Below are positions 47,317 through 56,005 of a stretch of DNA of 64,000 bases, piece after piece (the stretch's first letter is position 1; each line of letters begins with the position of its first letter). The notes beneath the pieces were generated by a model, which was not told the origin of the DNA, made no database searches, and saw only the letters and a program-made list of their open reading frames with translations. The stretch spans positions 1 to 64,000 of the forward strand of contig DASPHG010000046.1 in NCBI GenBank assembly GCA_035629775.1, written 5' to 3'. The translations under genes and the position numbers were made by a program. This DNA is from DASPHG01 sp035629775 (GTDB lineage Bacteria; Actinomycetota; Thermoleophilia; Solirubrobacterales; Thermoleophilaceae).

Positions 47317-49926
47317 TCAGGACGCCGGGCGCAGCCGAACTCGCCGCGTGAGCACCGGTGCGGAGTCGGTCCGCGTCAGCGAAGCCCGCGCCCGGAGCGC
47401 CCCCCGCTTCGCGAGCGCCGCCCGCGCCGTCCGCACCAGGCGGACCTTCACGATTCGTGTCCGTCCGGCCGCCAGCGAGATCTCGCGGGCGCCGATCTCC
47501 CGCCGCCGCTCGAGCGACAGCGTTCCGACGCATCGGGTCCCCGCCGGCCCGGAGCACTCGATGCGCACGAGGGCGAAGCCACGGCGGCTGACGCGCACCA
47601 CCTTGGCCGGCAGCTTGGCGTTCGCGGCGGCCGCGGGCGGGTTGGGCGCCGGCTCGTTCGGTCGCGGATTTGGCTTCGGGTCGGGCTTCGGCTTCGGGTC
47701 CGGCTTCGGGTCGGGCTTCGGGGGATCCGGCTTGACCGGCGGCTCCGGCTCGGTTCGCGGATCCTCCTCAGTCGGCCGCTCGGTCGCCGGCAGTACGACC
47801 GCGACCAGGGGCTTCTCGAATCCGCGCCCGTAGCGCTCGCCGGCCGCGAGGTCCTCCTCGCCGGGCAGCATCACCATGCGCTGCTCGGCGACCATCTCGG
47901 TGACCGGGACCGTCTGCCGCGCGTTGTCGGAGTCGGCGATCATCAGGATGTGCAGGCCGTGGGTTCCGATCGAGCCCTGGTAGAAGCGTTCGGTCTCGAG
48001 GCCGTCGGCCTGGCCGTCCCAGCATTCGCGCGCTTGCGTTGACCCGTCGGGCGCCGTGTAGGTGCGTGGCTCGTCGCTGCTGCGCAGCCGGACCTTCACG
48101 CCCGGGTTCGTCCCGGTGCCGTCGTCGAAGCAGGCGTCGTCGCGGTAGTACGGGACCGCGAACACGCTCTGCGCGAGACCGCCCGCCGACTGCTCGGCCA
48201 GGTCGTCGACCTGGTAGCGGTCGACGATGGTGCCGTGCGGCCCGGCGGTGACGTTCCACTGGAGGGACGCGTTCGACTCGCTCGCGGTCGGGTCGGGGAG
48301 GTCGATCGACTGGTGGTAGGGGAACTGTGCGCACGGGCGCGGCACGCGCGGGACCTGGCCCGTCGGCTCGCTCTCGATGCCGTCATTGATCGCCTGGATG
48401 GCTGGGTCGACCGGGACGCACGCCTCCTCGGGCAGGAGCTGTGAGCAGAGCCCCGGTACCTGCGCATACAGCGTGCGGTAGCGCTGGTCGAGGTCACCCG
48501 TGTCGTTCTCCGCGTAGTTCGAGTTGCACGGATCATCGAGGTTCCCGAAGACCTCGTCGTTTCGGCCGTCGATCGCGACGCCGTCCGGCTTCGTCAGCGA
48601 CATCGCCGAGTTGTAGAAGCGGGTCATCCGGCCGGCGTTGAAGTCCCACTGGGCGTAGATCCCGTCGAGCGGCGGGATCACGTGCACGCGCAGGAAGTTC
48701 TTCTGGCGGATCTCGTCCCGATAGAAGGTCTCGCGGCGGACCACGTTCGTGCCCGAGTCGGCGCCCCACGTCTCGCGGATCGTTCGCACCGGCCCCGAGC
48801 GCTCGCCGAGCAGCGTGCTCGAGCCGCCCCAGTTCGTGTCCTCCTCCTCGTACCCGCAGCAGGGCGTCTCGGACGAGGGGTCCTGCTGGAACGCGCGCGC
48901 CTTCCAGCGATCGATCAGGTCCGGGCCGAAGGTGTCGCCGCCGTCCTGCGAGATCTCGAGCCGCGTCATCAGCCAGCGGCCGTCGTAGCGGAAGCGGTAG
49001 CGGTCGGTCGTGATCGTGGCGGTATCGCGCGGCCGGCGGCGCTCGTCGGCCGCGACGACATTCCCCTCCGCGTCGCACACGGTCCCCCTGGCGGCGTTGC
49101 CGTAGTTGTCGTAGCTCGACTCGGACTTCTCGAACGTGTCGGCATTCGCATCGCGCTCGTAGCGGACATAGCCGCTCTCGGCGTCGAACGCGGGAACGGG
49201 CCCATCTGCGACCGCCTTCGCCACGTACGCGACGCGGGTCGTCCCAGGGTCCGTGGAATCGACGATCTGCACCGGTCGCAGCTCCTCGATCCCCTTCGGC
49301 ATCGGCGCGTCGGCGGGCGCGGGTTCGCCGGCGTCGCCGGCCATGAAGACCAGCTCGTCGTTGTCGTCGAGACCGGGTACGGGGTCGGGTGTCGTCGACT
49401 GGCCGTCCGCCGCCCGCGCGAGGCACGGGTTCGCCGGGTCCTCCTCGGTGAAGCGGAAGCCCTCGCGGTCGAAGGCGTAGCTCGTGTGCTGATCCTGGCC
49501 CGAGTAGATCGCGAAGCCGGATGCCGAGTTGTCGAGGTAGCGCGTGAACATCTCGTCCACCTGGAACGGGATCTGGCGGAAGCGGGTGCCGTCCCAGCGG
49601 TAGGCGAGCAGCCGATCGACCGGCGTGCCCTCGCCGGCGGCGGCGCCCGTGTCGAGCTCCGGCTCGGCGTAGTTGTTGTGGACGCAGTCGCCGAAGTCGC
49701 CCAGGCAGCCGCCGGAATCCGGAAGGTCGGTGAGCGGCGCCTTGGCCGTGATGTTGGACCGCGCGCTCCAGGCCGCGAAGTCCTTGCCGGTGAGAATCAC
49801 CGGCTCGGTGTCGCGCGCCGCGGGCTGGGTGTAGTCGGCGACGGGCAGGGCGGTGCCGATCGCCGGCACGGCGAGCGCGGCCACGGCCGCCGCCAGCAGC
49901 GGGAGTTTGCGGGAGGAGCGATGCAT
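47317..49926 (-). CDS. large secreted protein with Lys/Pro linker, unknown function
   Basis: An 869-residue exported protein. It has a signal peptide (about 1-27), then about 740 residues without a recognised domain. These contain repeated short acidic and Tyr/Trp-rich stretches (RQIPFQVDEMF, GLDDNDELVFMAGDAG, YYRDDACFDDGTGTN) and many Cys in pairs, so a calcium-binding, disulfide-rich extracellular fold is likely. A Lys-Pro-Asp-Pro linker (near 770-795) leads to a C-terminal beta domain of about 90 residues with two Cys. Arg-rich C-terminal modules like this recur on Solirubrobacterales secreted proteins. RQIPFQVDE suggests that a multi-repeat binding protein or enzyme is possible. ATG 49926. 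Confidence 0.75.
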   Translation of the reverse strand: MHRSSRKLPLLAAAVAALAVPAIGTALPVADYTQPAARDTEPVILTGKDFAAWSARSNITAKAPLTDLPDSGGCLGDFGDCVHNNYAEPELDTGAAAGEGTPVDRLLAYRWDGTRFRQIPFQVDEMFTRYLDNSASGFAIYSGQDQHTSYAFDREGFRFTEEDPANPCLARAADGQSTTPDPVPGLDDNDELVFMAGDAGEPAPADAPMPKGIEELRPVQIVDSTDPGTTRVAYVAKAVADGPVPAFDAESGYVRYERDANADTFEKSESSYDNYGNAARGTVCDAEGNVVAADERRRPRDTATITTDRYRFRYDGRWLMTRLEISQDGGDTFGPDLIDRWKARAFQQDPSSETPCCGYEEEDTNWGGSSTLLGERSGPVRTIRETWGADSGTNVVRRETFYRDEIRQKNFLRVHVIPPLDGIYAQWDFNAGRMTRFYNSAMSLTKPDGVAIDGRNDEVFGNLDDPCNSNYAENDTGDLDQRYRTLYAQVPGLCSQLLPEEACVPVDPAIQAINDGIESEPTGQVPRVPRPCAQFPYHQSIDLPDPTASESNASLQWNVTAGPHGTIVDRYQVDDLAEQSAGGLAQSVFAVPYYRDDACFDDGTGTNPGVKVRLRSSDEPRTYTAPDGSTQARECWDGQADGLETERFYQGSIGTHGLHILMIADSDNARQTVPVTEMVAEQRMVMLPGEEDLAAGERYGRGFEKPLVAVVLPATERPTEEDPRTEPEPPVKPDPPKPDPKPDPKPKPDPKPNPRPNEPAPNPPAAAANAKLPAKVVRVSRRGFALVRIECSGPAGTRCVGTLSLERRREIGAREISLAAGRTRIVKVRLVRTARAALAKRGALRARASLTRTDSAPVLTRRVRLRPAS

Positions 49927-49973
49927 CGCTAGGGATGAAACGGGCGAGCGCGCCAGGTCTTGCGTGAGACGAT

Positions 49974-50324
49974 CTAGTGGTCAGCCACGCGCCCACCCTC
50001 GGGCGCGATCGGTAGGCCGTCCTCGACCCACGCGACGATCCCGCCCGCGAGGTTGCGCGCGTCCCAGCCGGCCGCCCGGAACGCCTGAGCGGCCATCGCC
50101 GATCGGATGCCCAGCCGGCACTGGAAGACCACGGGGCGGTCGCGCGGGATCGTCTCCGACCGCCCCGCGAGCCGCTCGAGCTCGACATGGCGCGAGCCGT
50201 CGATGTAGCCGGCCTCGCGCTCGTGTGGCTCGCGCACGTCGATCAGCTCGACCTCGCCGCGCTCGAGCAGCTGCGCGACCTGCCCTGGCGAGAGGTCGAT
50301 CTCGGGATCGGCGAAGGCGTTCAC
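49974..50324 (-). CDS. single-domain rhodanese
   Basis: A 116-residue rhodanese-homology protein. IDVREPHEREAGYIDGS is the first signature, FQCRLGIRSAMAAQAF the active-site loop with Cys, and WDARNLAGGIVAWVEDGLPI the closing helix and strand. The loop CRLGIR is the six-residue form used for sulfur transfer. Its usual function is moving a persulfide sulfur to a thiol acceptor. The N-terminal 10 residues (PEIDLSPGQVAQLLERG) are typical of stand-alone GlpE-like rhodaneses. GTG 50324 is the start. It is the last gene before a strand switch; the gene upstream on the plus side is yccF-like. Confidence 0.92.
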   Translation of the reverse strand: MNAFADPEIDLSPGQVAQLLERGEVELIDVREPHEREAGYIDGSRHVELERLAGRSETIPRDRPVVFQCRLGIRSAMAAQAFRAAGWDARNLAGGIVAWVEDGLPIAPEGGRVADH

Positions 50325-50350
50325 GGTGGCGAGCCTAGGGGTGGGAGGAT

Positions 50351-50401
50351 ATGCCGCAGGTATTCGACGAGCGAGACGACGCGCCCGCCATCATGGGCTA
50401 G
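50351..50401 (+). CDS. possible 16-codon leader peptide before the yccF-like gene
   Basis: ATG 50351 follows GGGAGGAT at good Shine-Dalgarno spacing. It opens a 16-codon frame (MPQVFDERDDAPAIMG) that ends at 50401, 4 nt before ATG 50406. It may be an upstream peptide that couples translation to the next gene. It could also be chance, since a frame of this length is common in any sequence. Confidence 0.25.
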   Translation: MPQVFDERDDAPAIMG

Positions 50402-50405
50402 CCGA

Positions 50406-50783
50406 ATGCGCACGCTGCTGAACATCATCTGGGTGGTCCTGTCCGGGCTGTGGCTCGCGATCGGGTACGCGATCGCCGGCGTGGTCATGTGCATCCTCAT
50501 CATCACCATCCCGTTCGGCCTGCAGGCGTTCAAGCTCGCCGGCTATTCGTTCTGGCCATTCGGGCGCACGGTGGTGAAGCGGCCTGACGCGGGCGGAGCG
50601 TCAGTGGTCGGCAACATCCTCTGGCTCGTGCTCGCTGGGTGGTGGCTCGCCCTGCTGCACCTCGTCGCGGCCGTGCTGCTGGCGATCACGATCATCGGCA
50701 TCCCGCTCGCGATTGGGAATGTGAAGCTCGTCCCGGCTGCGCTGTGGCCGTTCGGGCGGGAGATCGTGGAGGCGGAGGACTAG
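50406..50783 (+). CDS. YccF-family membrane protein
   Basis: A 125-residue integral membrane protein with four hydrophobic stretches in two similar halves. The halves share the pattern FWPFGR / LWPFGRE, each preceded by a helix pair (LSGLWLAIGYAIAGVVMCIL, and AGWWLALLHLVAAVLLAITI with IGIPLAIGN). This is the YccF/DUF307 family, usual length 120-150. Function unknown in E. coli and elsewhere. ATG 50406 starts directly at the first helix. Immediately downstream is a SnoaL-like gene, on the same strand with an 11-nt gap. Confidence 0.9.
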   Translation: MRTLLNIIWVVLSGLWLAIGYAIAGVVMCILIITIPFGLQAFKLAGYSFWPFGRTVVKRPDAGGASVVGNILWLVLAGWWLALLHLVAAVLLAITIIGIPLAIGNVKLVPAALWPFGREIVEAED

Positions 50784-50793
50784 CCGGCTGTTG

Positions 50794-51198
50794 ATGTCGC
50801 GGGAGAACGTGGAGATCGTGCGGGCGACCTGGGCGGCCTACGCTTGCGGCGACTACGAGGCCTCACTCGGGGCGTACGCGGAGCACAGCGTCTGGGACGA
50901 CACCCGATACCGGCCGGACGGCGCGGTGCACGTGGGACACGACGCGTTGGTCGAGGTGGCACGTAGCTGGCGTCGCACCTGGGAGCGGTACGAGATCGAG
51001 GCCGAGCAGGTCCTGGACGCCGGGGGTGACAGGGTGGCGGTCGCGATGCGCGAGGCGGGCGAGGGGAAGGCCGGCCGGGTGGAGTTGACAAACCGCTGGG
51101 GGCTCGTCGTGACCGTGCGCGACGGCCAGATCGCCCACACGATGGTCTACCGAACGCCCGAGGAAGCCCTCGAGGCCGTGGGGCTGCGGAAGAGCTAG
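50794..51198 (+). CDS. SnoaL-like/NTF2-fold protein
   Basis: A 134-residue soluble protein with the NTF2-like cone fold. SRENVEIVRATWAAYACGDYEASLGAYAEHSVWDD, the GHDALVEVARSWRRTWERYEIE block, and the strands WGLVVTVRDGQIAHTMVYRTPEEALEAVGL match the SnoaL-like superfamily (limonene epoxide hydrolase, ketosteroid isomerase, polyketide cyclase). It lacks obvious catalytic Asp/His at the pocket, though one Asp/Glu pair may serve. Many are orphan proteins abundant in Solirubrobacterales. ATG 50794 is preferred over TTG 50791. Stop shares CTAG with the convergent lipoprotein gene. Confidence 0.88.
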   Translation: MSRENVEIVRATWAAYACGDYEASLGAYAEHSVWDDTRYRPDGAVHVGHDALVEVARSWRRTWERYEIEAEQVLDAGGDRVAVAMREAGEGKAGRVELTNRWGLVVTVRDGQIAHTMVYRTPEEALEAVGLRKS

Positions 51199-51650
51199 CC
51201 GCCCGCGCACTCCTCCACGGCGGCGCGCTTCGGCGCCTCCTTGTCGCTGAACACGACGTTGGAGCCATGGGCCGAGATCTTGTTGGCTGCCACGAACGCC
51301 GGTGCGTCTGGGTCGTCCGCCTCGGCCTGCTGCTTGGAGGCGTACGCCTCCGCCTGCTCGGGCGTCTCAAACATGGAGACGCTGTAGCCCCATTGCTGGT
51401 CGTTCAGGTCGAGGACGGTGATCAGTTCCGTCATGCCCGCCTTGGCCTGTTCGGCGTCCGGCTCGTTACCCACCTGAGGGGGCTCGAGCCCAGCGTCGTT
51501 CAGGCAGCTCTCGACGCTCGCACGGTCGTTGCCGCCCCCGCCGTCGCTGCCCCCGTCATCACCGCCGCAGGATGCAACTGCTAGGCAGAGCGCGACGAGC
51601 AGGAAGTGAAAACTGTGGCGGATCGCGGGGATTGGATTCGAGTTGGGCAC
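51195..51650 (-). CDS. lipoprotein, unknown function
   Basis: A 151-residue lipoprotein. The hydrophobic signal HFLLVALCLAVASC ends in a lipobox with lipidated Cys near residue 28, followed by a Gly/Asp/Ser-rich linker. The mature domain has a Cys in SVESCLNDAGLEPP and another at VEECAGG, probably a disulfide. It also has YSVSMFETPEQAEAYASKQQAEADD and VAANKISAHGSNVVFSD, a helix followed by strands as in small actinobacterial envelope proteins. GTG 51650 is set by the signal peptide length; longer in-frame readings put too many charged residues before it. Function unknown. Confidence 0.78.
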   Translation of the reverse strand: MPNSNPIPAIRHSFHFLLVALCLAVASCGGDDGGSDGGGGNDRASVESCLNDAGLEPPQVGNEPDAEQAKAGMTELITVLDLNDQQWGYSVSMFETPEQAEAYASKQQAEADDPDAPAFVAANKISAHGSNVVFSDKEAPKRAAVEECAGG

Positions 51651-51929
51651 CAGAAGCGTCCTAGCGTATTCGTCTCGACTGACACACCGGGATAGGGTTC
51701 GCCGAAACGGCAGGTGGGTGCGCAGGTTGCATTTCCCCACGAATAGCGGGTCGATCGCGCGGGATTCGGGTGCAGCATCCTGGGTCCCCAGTTCGGGTTA
51801 GACGGATGTCGAATGGCCTATCCGGGAATTGGCGCGGATAATCGCCACAGTCCCGGACTCGCGCCGCTGCACACGGACACCGGACGTCTGCCCGTAGCGA
51901 GGTCATCCTCACCCCACCGAAGGAGACCG
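51651..51929. other. intergenic region of 279 bp between divergent genes
   Basis: No gene seen. This is the largest gap with the lowest GC in its surroundings. On the plus strand GATAAT (51837-51842) is the closest match to a -10, about 88 nt before ATG 51930, which would give a normal leader for the metzincin fusion gene. AAGGAGACC just before that ATG is a clear ribosome site. Confidence 0.5.
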
Positions 51930-54900
51930 ATGAGACTTGCTGCCGCGGCCCGACGGATTGGGAGGTCGCATAAGAGCTGTCTGGGCATGGCGACGGTCGT
52001 GATGCTCGCCGCGCTTGTCGTAGCAGTCCTCAGCGCTCGGCCGCCGGACGCCGACGCGGCATTCCCGGGCGTGAACGGAGAGATCGTCTTCGCCAGTCAG
52101 GTGTCCGCCGACAACTCCAACATCGTCGTCGTCGACTCCGCCGGCGCCAACCCGAGGGTTCTCGCACAAGGCCGATTTCCCGCCTTCTCCCCCGACGGCC
52201 AGAAGATCGTGTTCGGCGACCCCCAAGGAAATGTCACCGTCATGAACGCCGATGGCTCCGAGCAGACGGACCTCGCCCCGGGTGCGTTTCCCGCCTTCTC
52301 CCCCGACGGCCAGCAGATCGCATACTCCTACGACAACGACATCTTCGTCATGGGTGCCGACGGGTCGAACCCGACCCGCCTGACGAACCGCGCCGCGACC
52401 ACCGTTTTCCCGGAACGTGCATTCAACACCGCGCCGATCTTCTCCCCCGACGGCCAGACGATCGTCTTCCAAGGCTTCCGCTCCCCCGACTCCTTCACCC
52501 CGGGGTCGAACGAGCTGTACTCGATCGACCGCAATGGCCAAAACGAGATGAAGCTGACGACCGGGAACGCAAACGACGCATCCTTTTCCCCCGATGGCCA
52601 GAAGATCGTCTTCTCTCGCATCCAAACGGGGACCGAAGGCGAGAGCGACGTCTTCGCAATCAACGCCAACGGCACCAACGAGACGCGACTGACGACCAAC
52701 CCCGAGCTCGACCAGGACCCCGCGTTCTCACCCGACGGTCAGAAGATCGTCTTCAGCAGCCAGGGGGGAGACAACTCGGCAGGTTTCAAGCTCTACGTCA
52801 TGAACCCGGACGGCTCTGGCCAAACGGCGCTCGACATACCTTCCAGCGCGGGTGCGACGTTCGCCCCCCGAAGTCCCGACTGGGGGCCGCTGGGCGAGGA
52901 CCAGTCGATAGTCGTCAACGAGGCGAGCGACGAAGCCGACGCCGACACCGCGACCGCGGACTGCGACACGGACGAGGTGGCGGCCGGCAAGCAGTGCACG
53001 CTCCGCGCGGCGATCGAGACGGCGAACACGCGGGCGGGCGCGGATCGGATCGAGTTCGCTGTCCCGGGCGACGGGGTCCCGGTGATCGCGCCGGCGAGCG
53101 CACTGCCCGCGCTGACGGGGCCGACTGTGCTCGATGGGACGAGCCAGGGGGCGGCCGGGAAGGTGGCGATCAGCGGTGCGGGTGCCGGGGCCGTGGACGG
53201 GCTGATGGTCAAGGGTGGCTCGAGCGAGCTGCGGGGCGTGGTGGTCGGGAGTTTCGGGGGGCACGGTGTCGTTCTCGCGAGCAGCTCCAACAAGGTCGAG
53301 TCGAGCGTTATCGGCGGCAACGGCGGCGCCGGGATGGTCGTCAACGGGTCGGGCAACTCGATCGGCGGCGTCGCGAAGGGCGTCGGCAACACGATCGCCA
53401 ACAACCGCGGCGACGGCGTCGCGGTCGTCGGCACGGGCACCGCCAACTCCATCCTCGGCAACGCGATCTACCTCAATGACGACAGCGGCATCGACCTCGG
53501 TGACGACGGGGTGACGGCCAACGACGCGGGCGACGCCGATAGCGGCCCGAACAACCGCCAGAACTTTCCTGTCCTGACCGCACTCGCCGACGACAAGGCC
53601 GCCGGTCACGTGGTCGCAGAGCAAGGGGAGTCGTTCGTGATCGAGGTCCAGGGTGCGGTCTGCGGCGGGGACGACCACGGGCAGGGCGCGACGTTCCTCG
53701 CCCGCACGACGGCTGTCGCTGAGCCGGACGGCCTGGCCCCGTTCGTGGTGAACGTCCCGGCGAACACGGCGCTGGTGACCGCCACCGCAACTGACACCGC
53801 GAAAAACACGTCCGAGTTCGCGGAGAACGTGCACGAGGTGGGCACAACCGCGGTGGCCAGCCGCGCCCTGCGCCAGGCCCCGGGGGATCGATGCACCGGT
53901 CCCGACGCCGATGGGGACGCGCTACCCAACGCCTGGGAGCGGAAGGGCGGCGGACCGGATCTCGCGCCGATGGACGGGAAGCGCGACTACGACCTGAACG
54001 CGATGGGCGCCAACCAGCTACACAAGGACATCTTCGTCGAGGTTGACTCGATGCATCCGCGGCGGGAGCTCTCGGCGGCGGCGGTCGAGCTGGCCCGTGC
54101 CGGGTTCGCCAACGCTCCGGTCTCGAACCCCGACGGCAAGAAGGGCATCACCCTCCACGTCGACAACGGCCCCAACTCCCTCCTGAAAGCGGACAAGGGA
54201 CGCGTCTGGGGCACGCGCAGCCAACACAACAAGCTTCCATTCAGGTTGAGCGTCGACGATGCGTGGGCGCGGAAGACGATGCAGGCGAACTTCAAGCGCG
54301 AGCGCTGGCCGGTGTTCCACTATGTCCTGACCTCCAACGTGGAGGCCGTCGAGCCATCCAAGCGCGCCGCCGGCATCACGGTACGGCGACTGGGTTTGTA
54401 CCCGGACATCAGCAACCTGTTCCTCGGAACGATCGGCTCGTCGACCGGGTACGAGGGGCCGGATCTGCAGCAGGGGCTTGTGTTCATGCACGAGCTGGGG
54501 CATGCGATCGGCCTCGACCACGGCGGCGCCTTTTCCTCGCCTGGCTCCGTCGACAACTACAAGCCCAACCACCTATCGATCATGAATTACGTGTTCACCG
54601 GGATCGGGCTTTGGCGGAACGGGAAGGGCGGCTTGCTCGACTATTCCCGGTTCGACTCGATCGCGCTTGGCACGCTCGACGAGGACGACCTCGACGAGGA
54701 GGCGGGACTGGGCGGCGGATCGTCGCCCGCGGCCCAGCAGGCCCGGCAGTACCGATCGCTCCTGTACTGCGGCAAGCGACCGGAGAAGAACCCCGGCTCG
54801 GTGGCGCGGCGGTTCGACATTGGCCCCCGCGTCGACTGGAACTGCAAGAACAAGGTCGAGGGCGGGACCGTCGAGGGCGACATCAACGGAGACGGCAAAC

Positions 54901-55364
54901 GCGGCCAGACCCACTGGACCTACAACGAATGGGACGCACTGGACTACGACCAGGGCACGATCGCCAGGGTGCCGCCGAAGGCAACCAGCAGAAGCCTGCT
55001 TCGGGCGGACGAGCGCCCCACCGCGGCCCAATCCGCCACATCCGCCGAGCCCCCGTGGACCCAGGCGCTCGCCGCCGCGCAAGTCCTCGCGGGCGACAAG
55101 GGCAAGCCACGCGTCGTCGTCAAGCGCCGACGCACCCGCAAGGGGCGCGTCAGCCTCCGCATCACAGCGCGCGACGACAAGGCCCTCCACGCCCTCGTCA
55201 TCTTCGACAACAAGAAGCGGCGGATCGTGGAGGCCAAGCGCAAGCAGAAGCGACGCACCGTGAAGGTGAAGCTCAAACGCGGGCGCCACAAGGTCCGCAT
55301 CGTCGCCTTCGACCACATCGGGCTGGCCTCGAAGACCAAGCGCCTGACGGTCAAACCGCGCTGA
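51930..55364 (+). CDS. secreted fusion: TolB-like propeller, CSLREA beta-helix, metzincin protease
   Basis: A 1144-residue exported protein. A long N-terminal signal (to about 47) is followed by six or seven PD40 blades (PAFSPDGQKIVF type, about 55-315). A CSLREA module follows (CTLRAAIETANTRAG, C356), then a right-handed beta-helix of about 220 residues. A zinc protease domain comes next with HELGHAIGLDH (H854, H858, H864) and a downstream Met-turn SIMNYV (M885), the metzincin signature. A Lys/Arg-rich beta domain closes the protein. Metzincins cleave extracellular proteins; propeller and helix probably bind glycan or protein. ATG 51930 has AAGGAGA 5 nt upstream. It is an unusual assembly: three modules usually found in separate proteins. 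Confidence 0.85.
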   Translation: MRLAAAARRIGRSHKSCLGMATVVMLAALVVAVLSARPPDADAAFPGVNGEIVFASQVSADNSNIVVVDSAGANPRVLAQGRFPAFSPDGQKIVFGDPQGNVTVMNADGSEQTDLAPGAFPAFSPDGQQIAYSYDNDIFVMGADGSNPTRLTNRAATTVFPERAFNTAPIFSPDGQTIVFQGFRSPDSFTPGSNELYSIDRNGQNEMKLTTGNANDASFSPDGQKIVFSRIQTGTEGESDVFAINANGTNETRLTTNPELDQDPAFSPDGQKIVFSSQGGDNSAGFKLYVMNPDGSGQTALDIPSSAGATFAPRSPDWGPLGEDQSIVVNEASDEADADTATADCDTDEVAAGKQCTLRAAIETANTRAGADRIEFAVPGDGVPVIAPASALPALTGPTVLDGTSQGAAGKVAISGAGAGAVDGLMVKGGSSELRGVVVGSFGGHGVVLASSSNKVESSVIGGNGGAGMVVNGSGNSIGGVAKGVGNTIANNRGDGVAVVGTGTANSILGNAIYLNDDSGIDLGDDGVTANDAGDADSGPNNRQNFPVLTALADDKAAGHVVAEQGESFVIEVQGAVCGGDDHGQGATFLARTTAVAEPDGLAPFVVNVPANTALVTATATDTAKNTSEFAENVHEVGTTAVASRALRQAPGDRCTGPDADGDALPNAWERKGGGPDLAPMDGKRDYDLNAMGANQLHKDIFVEVDSMHPRRELSAAAVELARAGFANAPVSNPDGKKGITLHVDNGPNSLLKADKGRVWGTRSQHNKLPFRLSVDDAWARKTMQANFKRERWPVFHYVLTSNVEAVEPSKRAAGITVRRLGLYPDISNLFLGTIGSSTGYEGPDLQQGLVFMHELGHAIGLDHGGAFSSPGSVDNYKPNHLSIMNYVFTGIGLWRNGKGGLLDYSRFDSIALGTLDEDDLDEEAGLGGGSSPAAQQARQYRSLLYCGKRPEKNPGSVARRFDIGPRVDWNCKNKVEGGTVEGDINGDGKRGQTHWTYNEWDALDYDQGTIARVPPKATSRSLLRADERPTAAQSATSAEPPWTQALAAAQVLAGDKGKPRVVVKRRRTRKGRVSLRITARDDKALHALVIFDNKKRRIVEAKRKQKRRTVKVKLKRGRHKVRIVAFDHIGLASKTKRLTVKPR

Positions 55365-55452
55365 GCGAGTGTCTATCCACCTCGAATGATGGCGCGGGAC
55401 ACGGTCCGCCGGTGAGTTTCGAAGGCCCTCCAAGACGAGGCCGGGCCGACGG

Positions 55453-55920
55453 ATGTACGGTGCGTGCGTGGAAGCGGGCGATGTAGCAAGGGGTGTCAGG
55501 AACATAAGCGCGGCGAACGAGGCCGCGCAGCACCGCAGCGTCCAGCCCCACCTCGAATCCGGTGAGGAGGTCGTGATCCTGACGCAGGTCTGGCCGAAGG
55601 GCGGAAAGTGGAGCACGCTGTGGCAGCCCCGTTTCCAGGTGACCCCCGCGGGCCCCGCCGTGCCCAAGCCGAGCGTGGTGGCCGTGAGCTCGCGCAGATT
55701 CCTCGTGGTCTCGCACACGACGGGCGGGGACGACGCGAGCACGCTGCTCTTCAGCGGCGCTCTCGACGACGTGCGCTCCGTGCAGCTCGCGCGCGCTCTG
55801 GGCCAGCATGAGCTCAGCTGGGAGGCCGACGCGCGGCGGTACACGCTGTGGGTGAACAAGCCCTACGCGAAGCAGGTGGCGCAGGCGCTGCAGCGCGGCG
55901 CGACGTCGCAAGGGTCCTGA
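55453..55920 (+). CDS. hypothetical protein with PH-like domain
   Basis: A 155-residue soluble protein. After a variable N-terminus of 35 residues, ESGEEVVILTQVWPKGGKW begins a region of alternating beta strands with SVVAVSSRRFLVVSHTTGG and a final helix (PYAKQVAQALQRG). The arrangement is like bacterial PH domains, seven strands capped by a helix, though no lipid site is evident. No match to a named family is clear to me. ATG 55453 is the first plausible start. It precedes the FMN oxidase pair by 85 bp, with no sign of shared function. Confidence 0.6.
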   Translation: MYGACVEAGDVARGVRNISAANEAAQHRSVQPHLESGEEVVILTQVWPKGGKWSTLWQPRFQVTPAGPAVPKPSVVAVSSRRFLVVSHTTGGDDASTLLFSGALDDVRSVQLARALGQHELSWEADARRYTLWVNKPYAKQVAQALQRGATSQGS

Positions 55921-56005
55921 GCGCGCCGCTCTCGTGCGCGCCGGGTCCGGTCCGGCGCCCTGCGCGATGGCGCTACGTGCGAAAACCTCTGGCACACTCC
56001 GGCCC

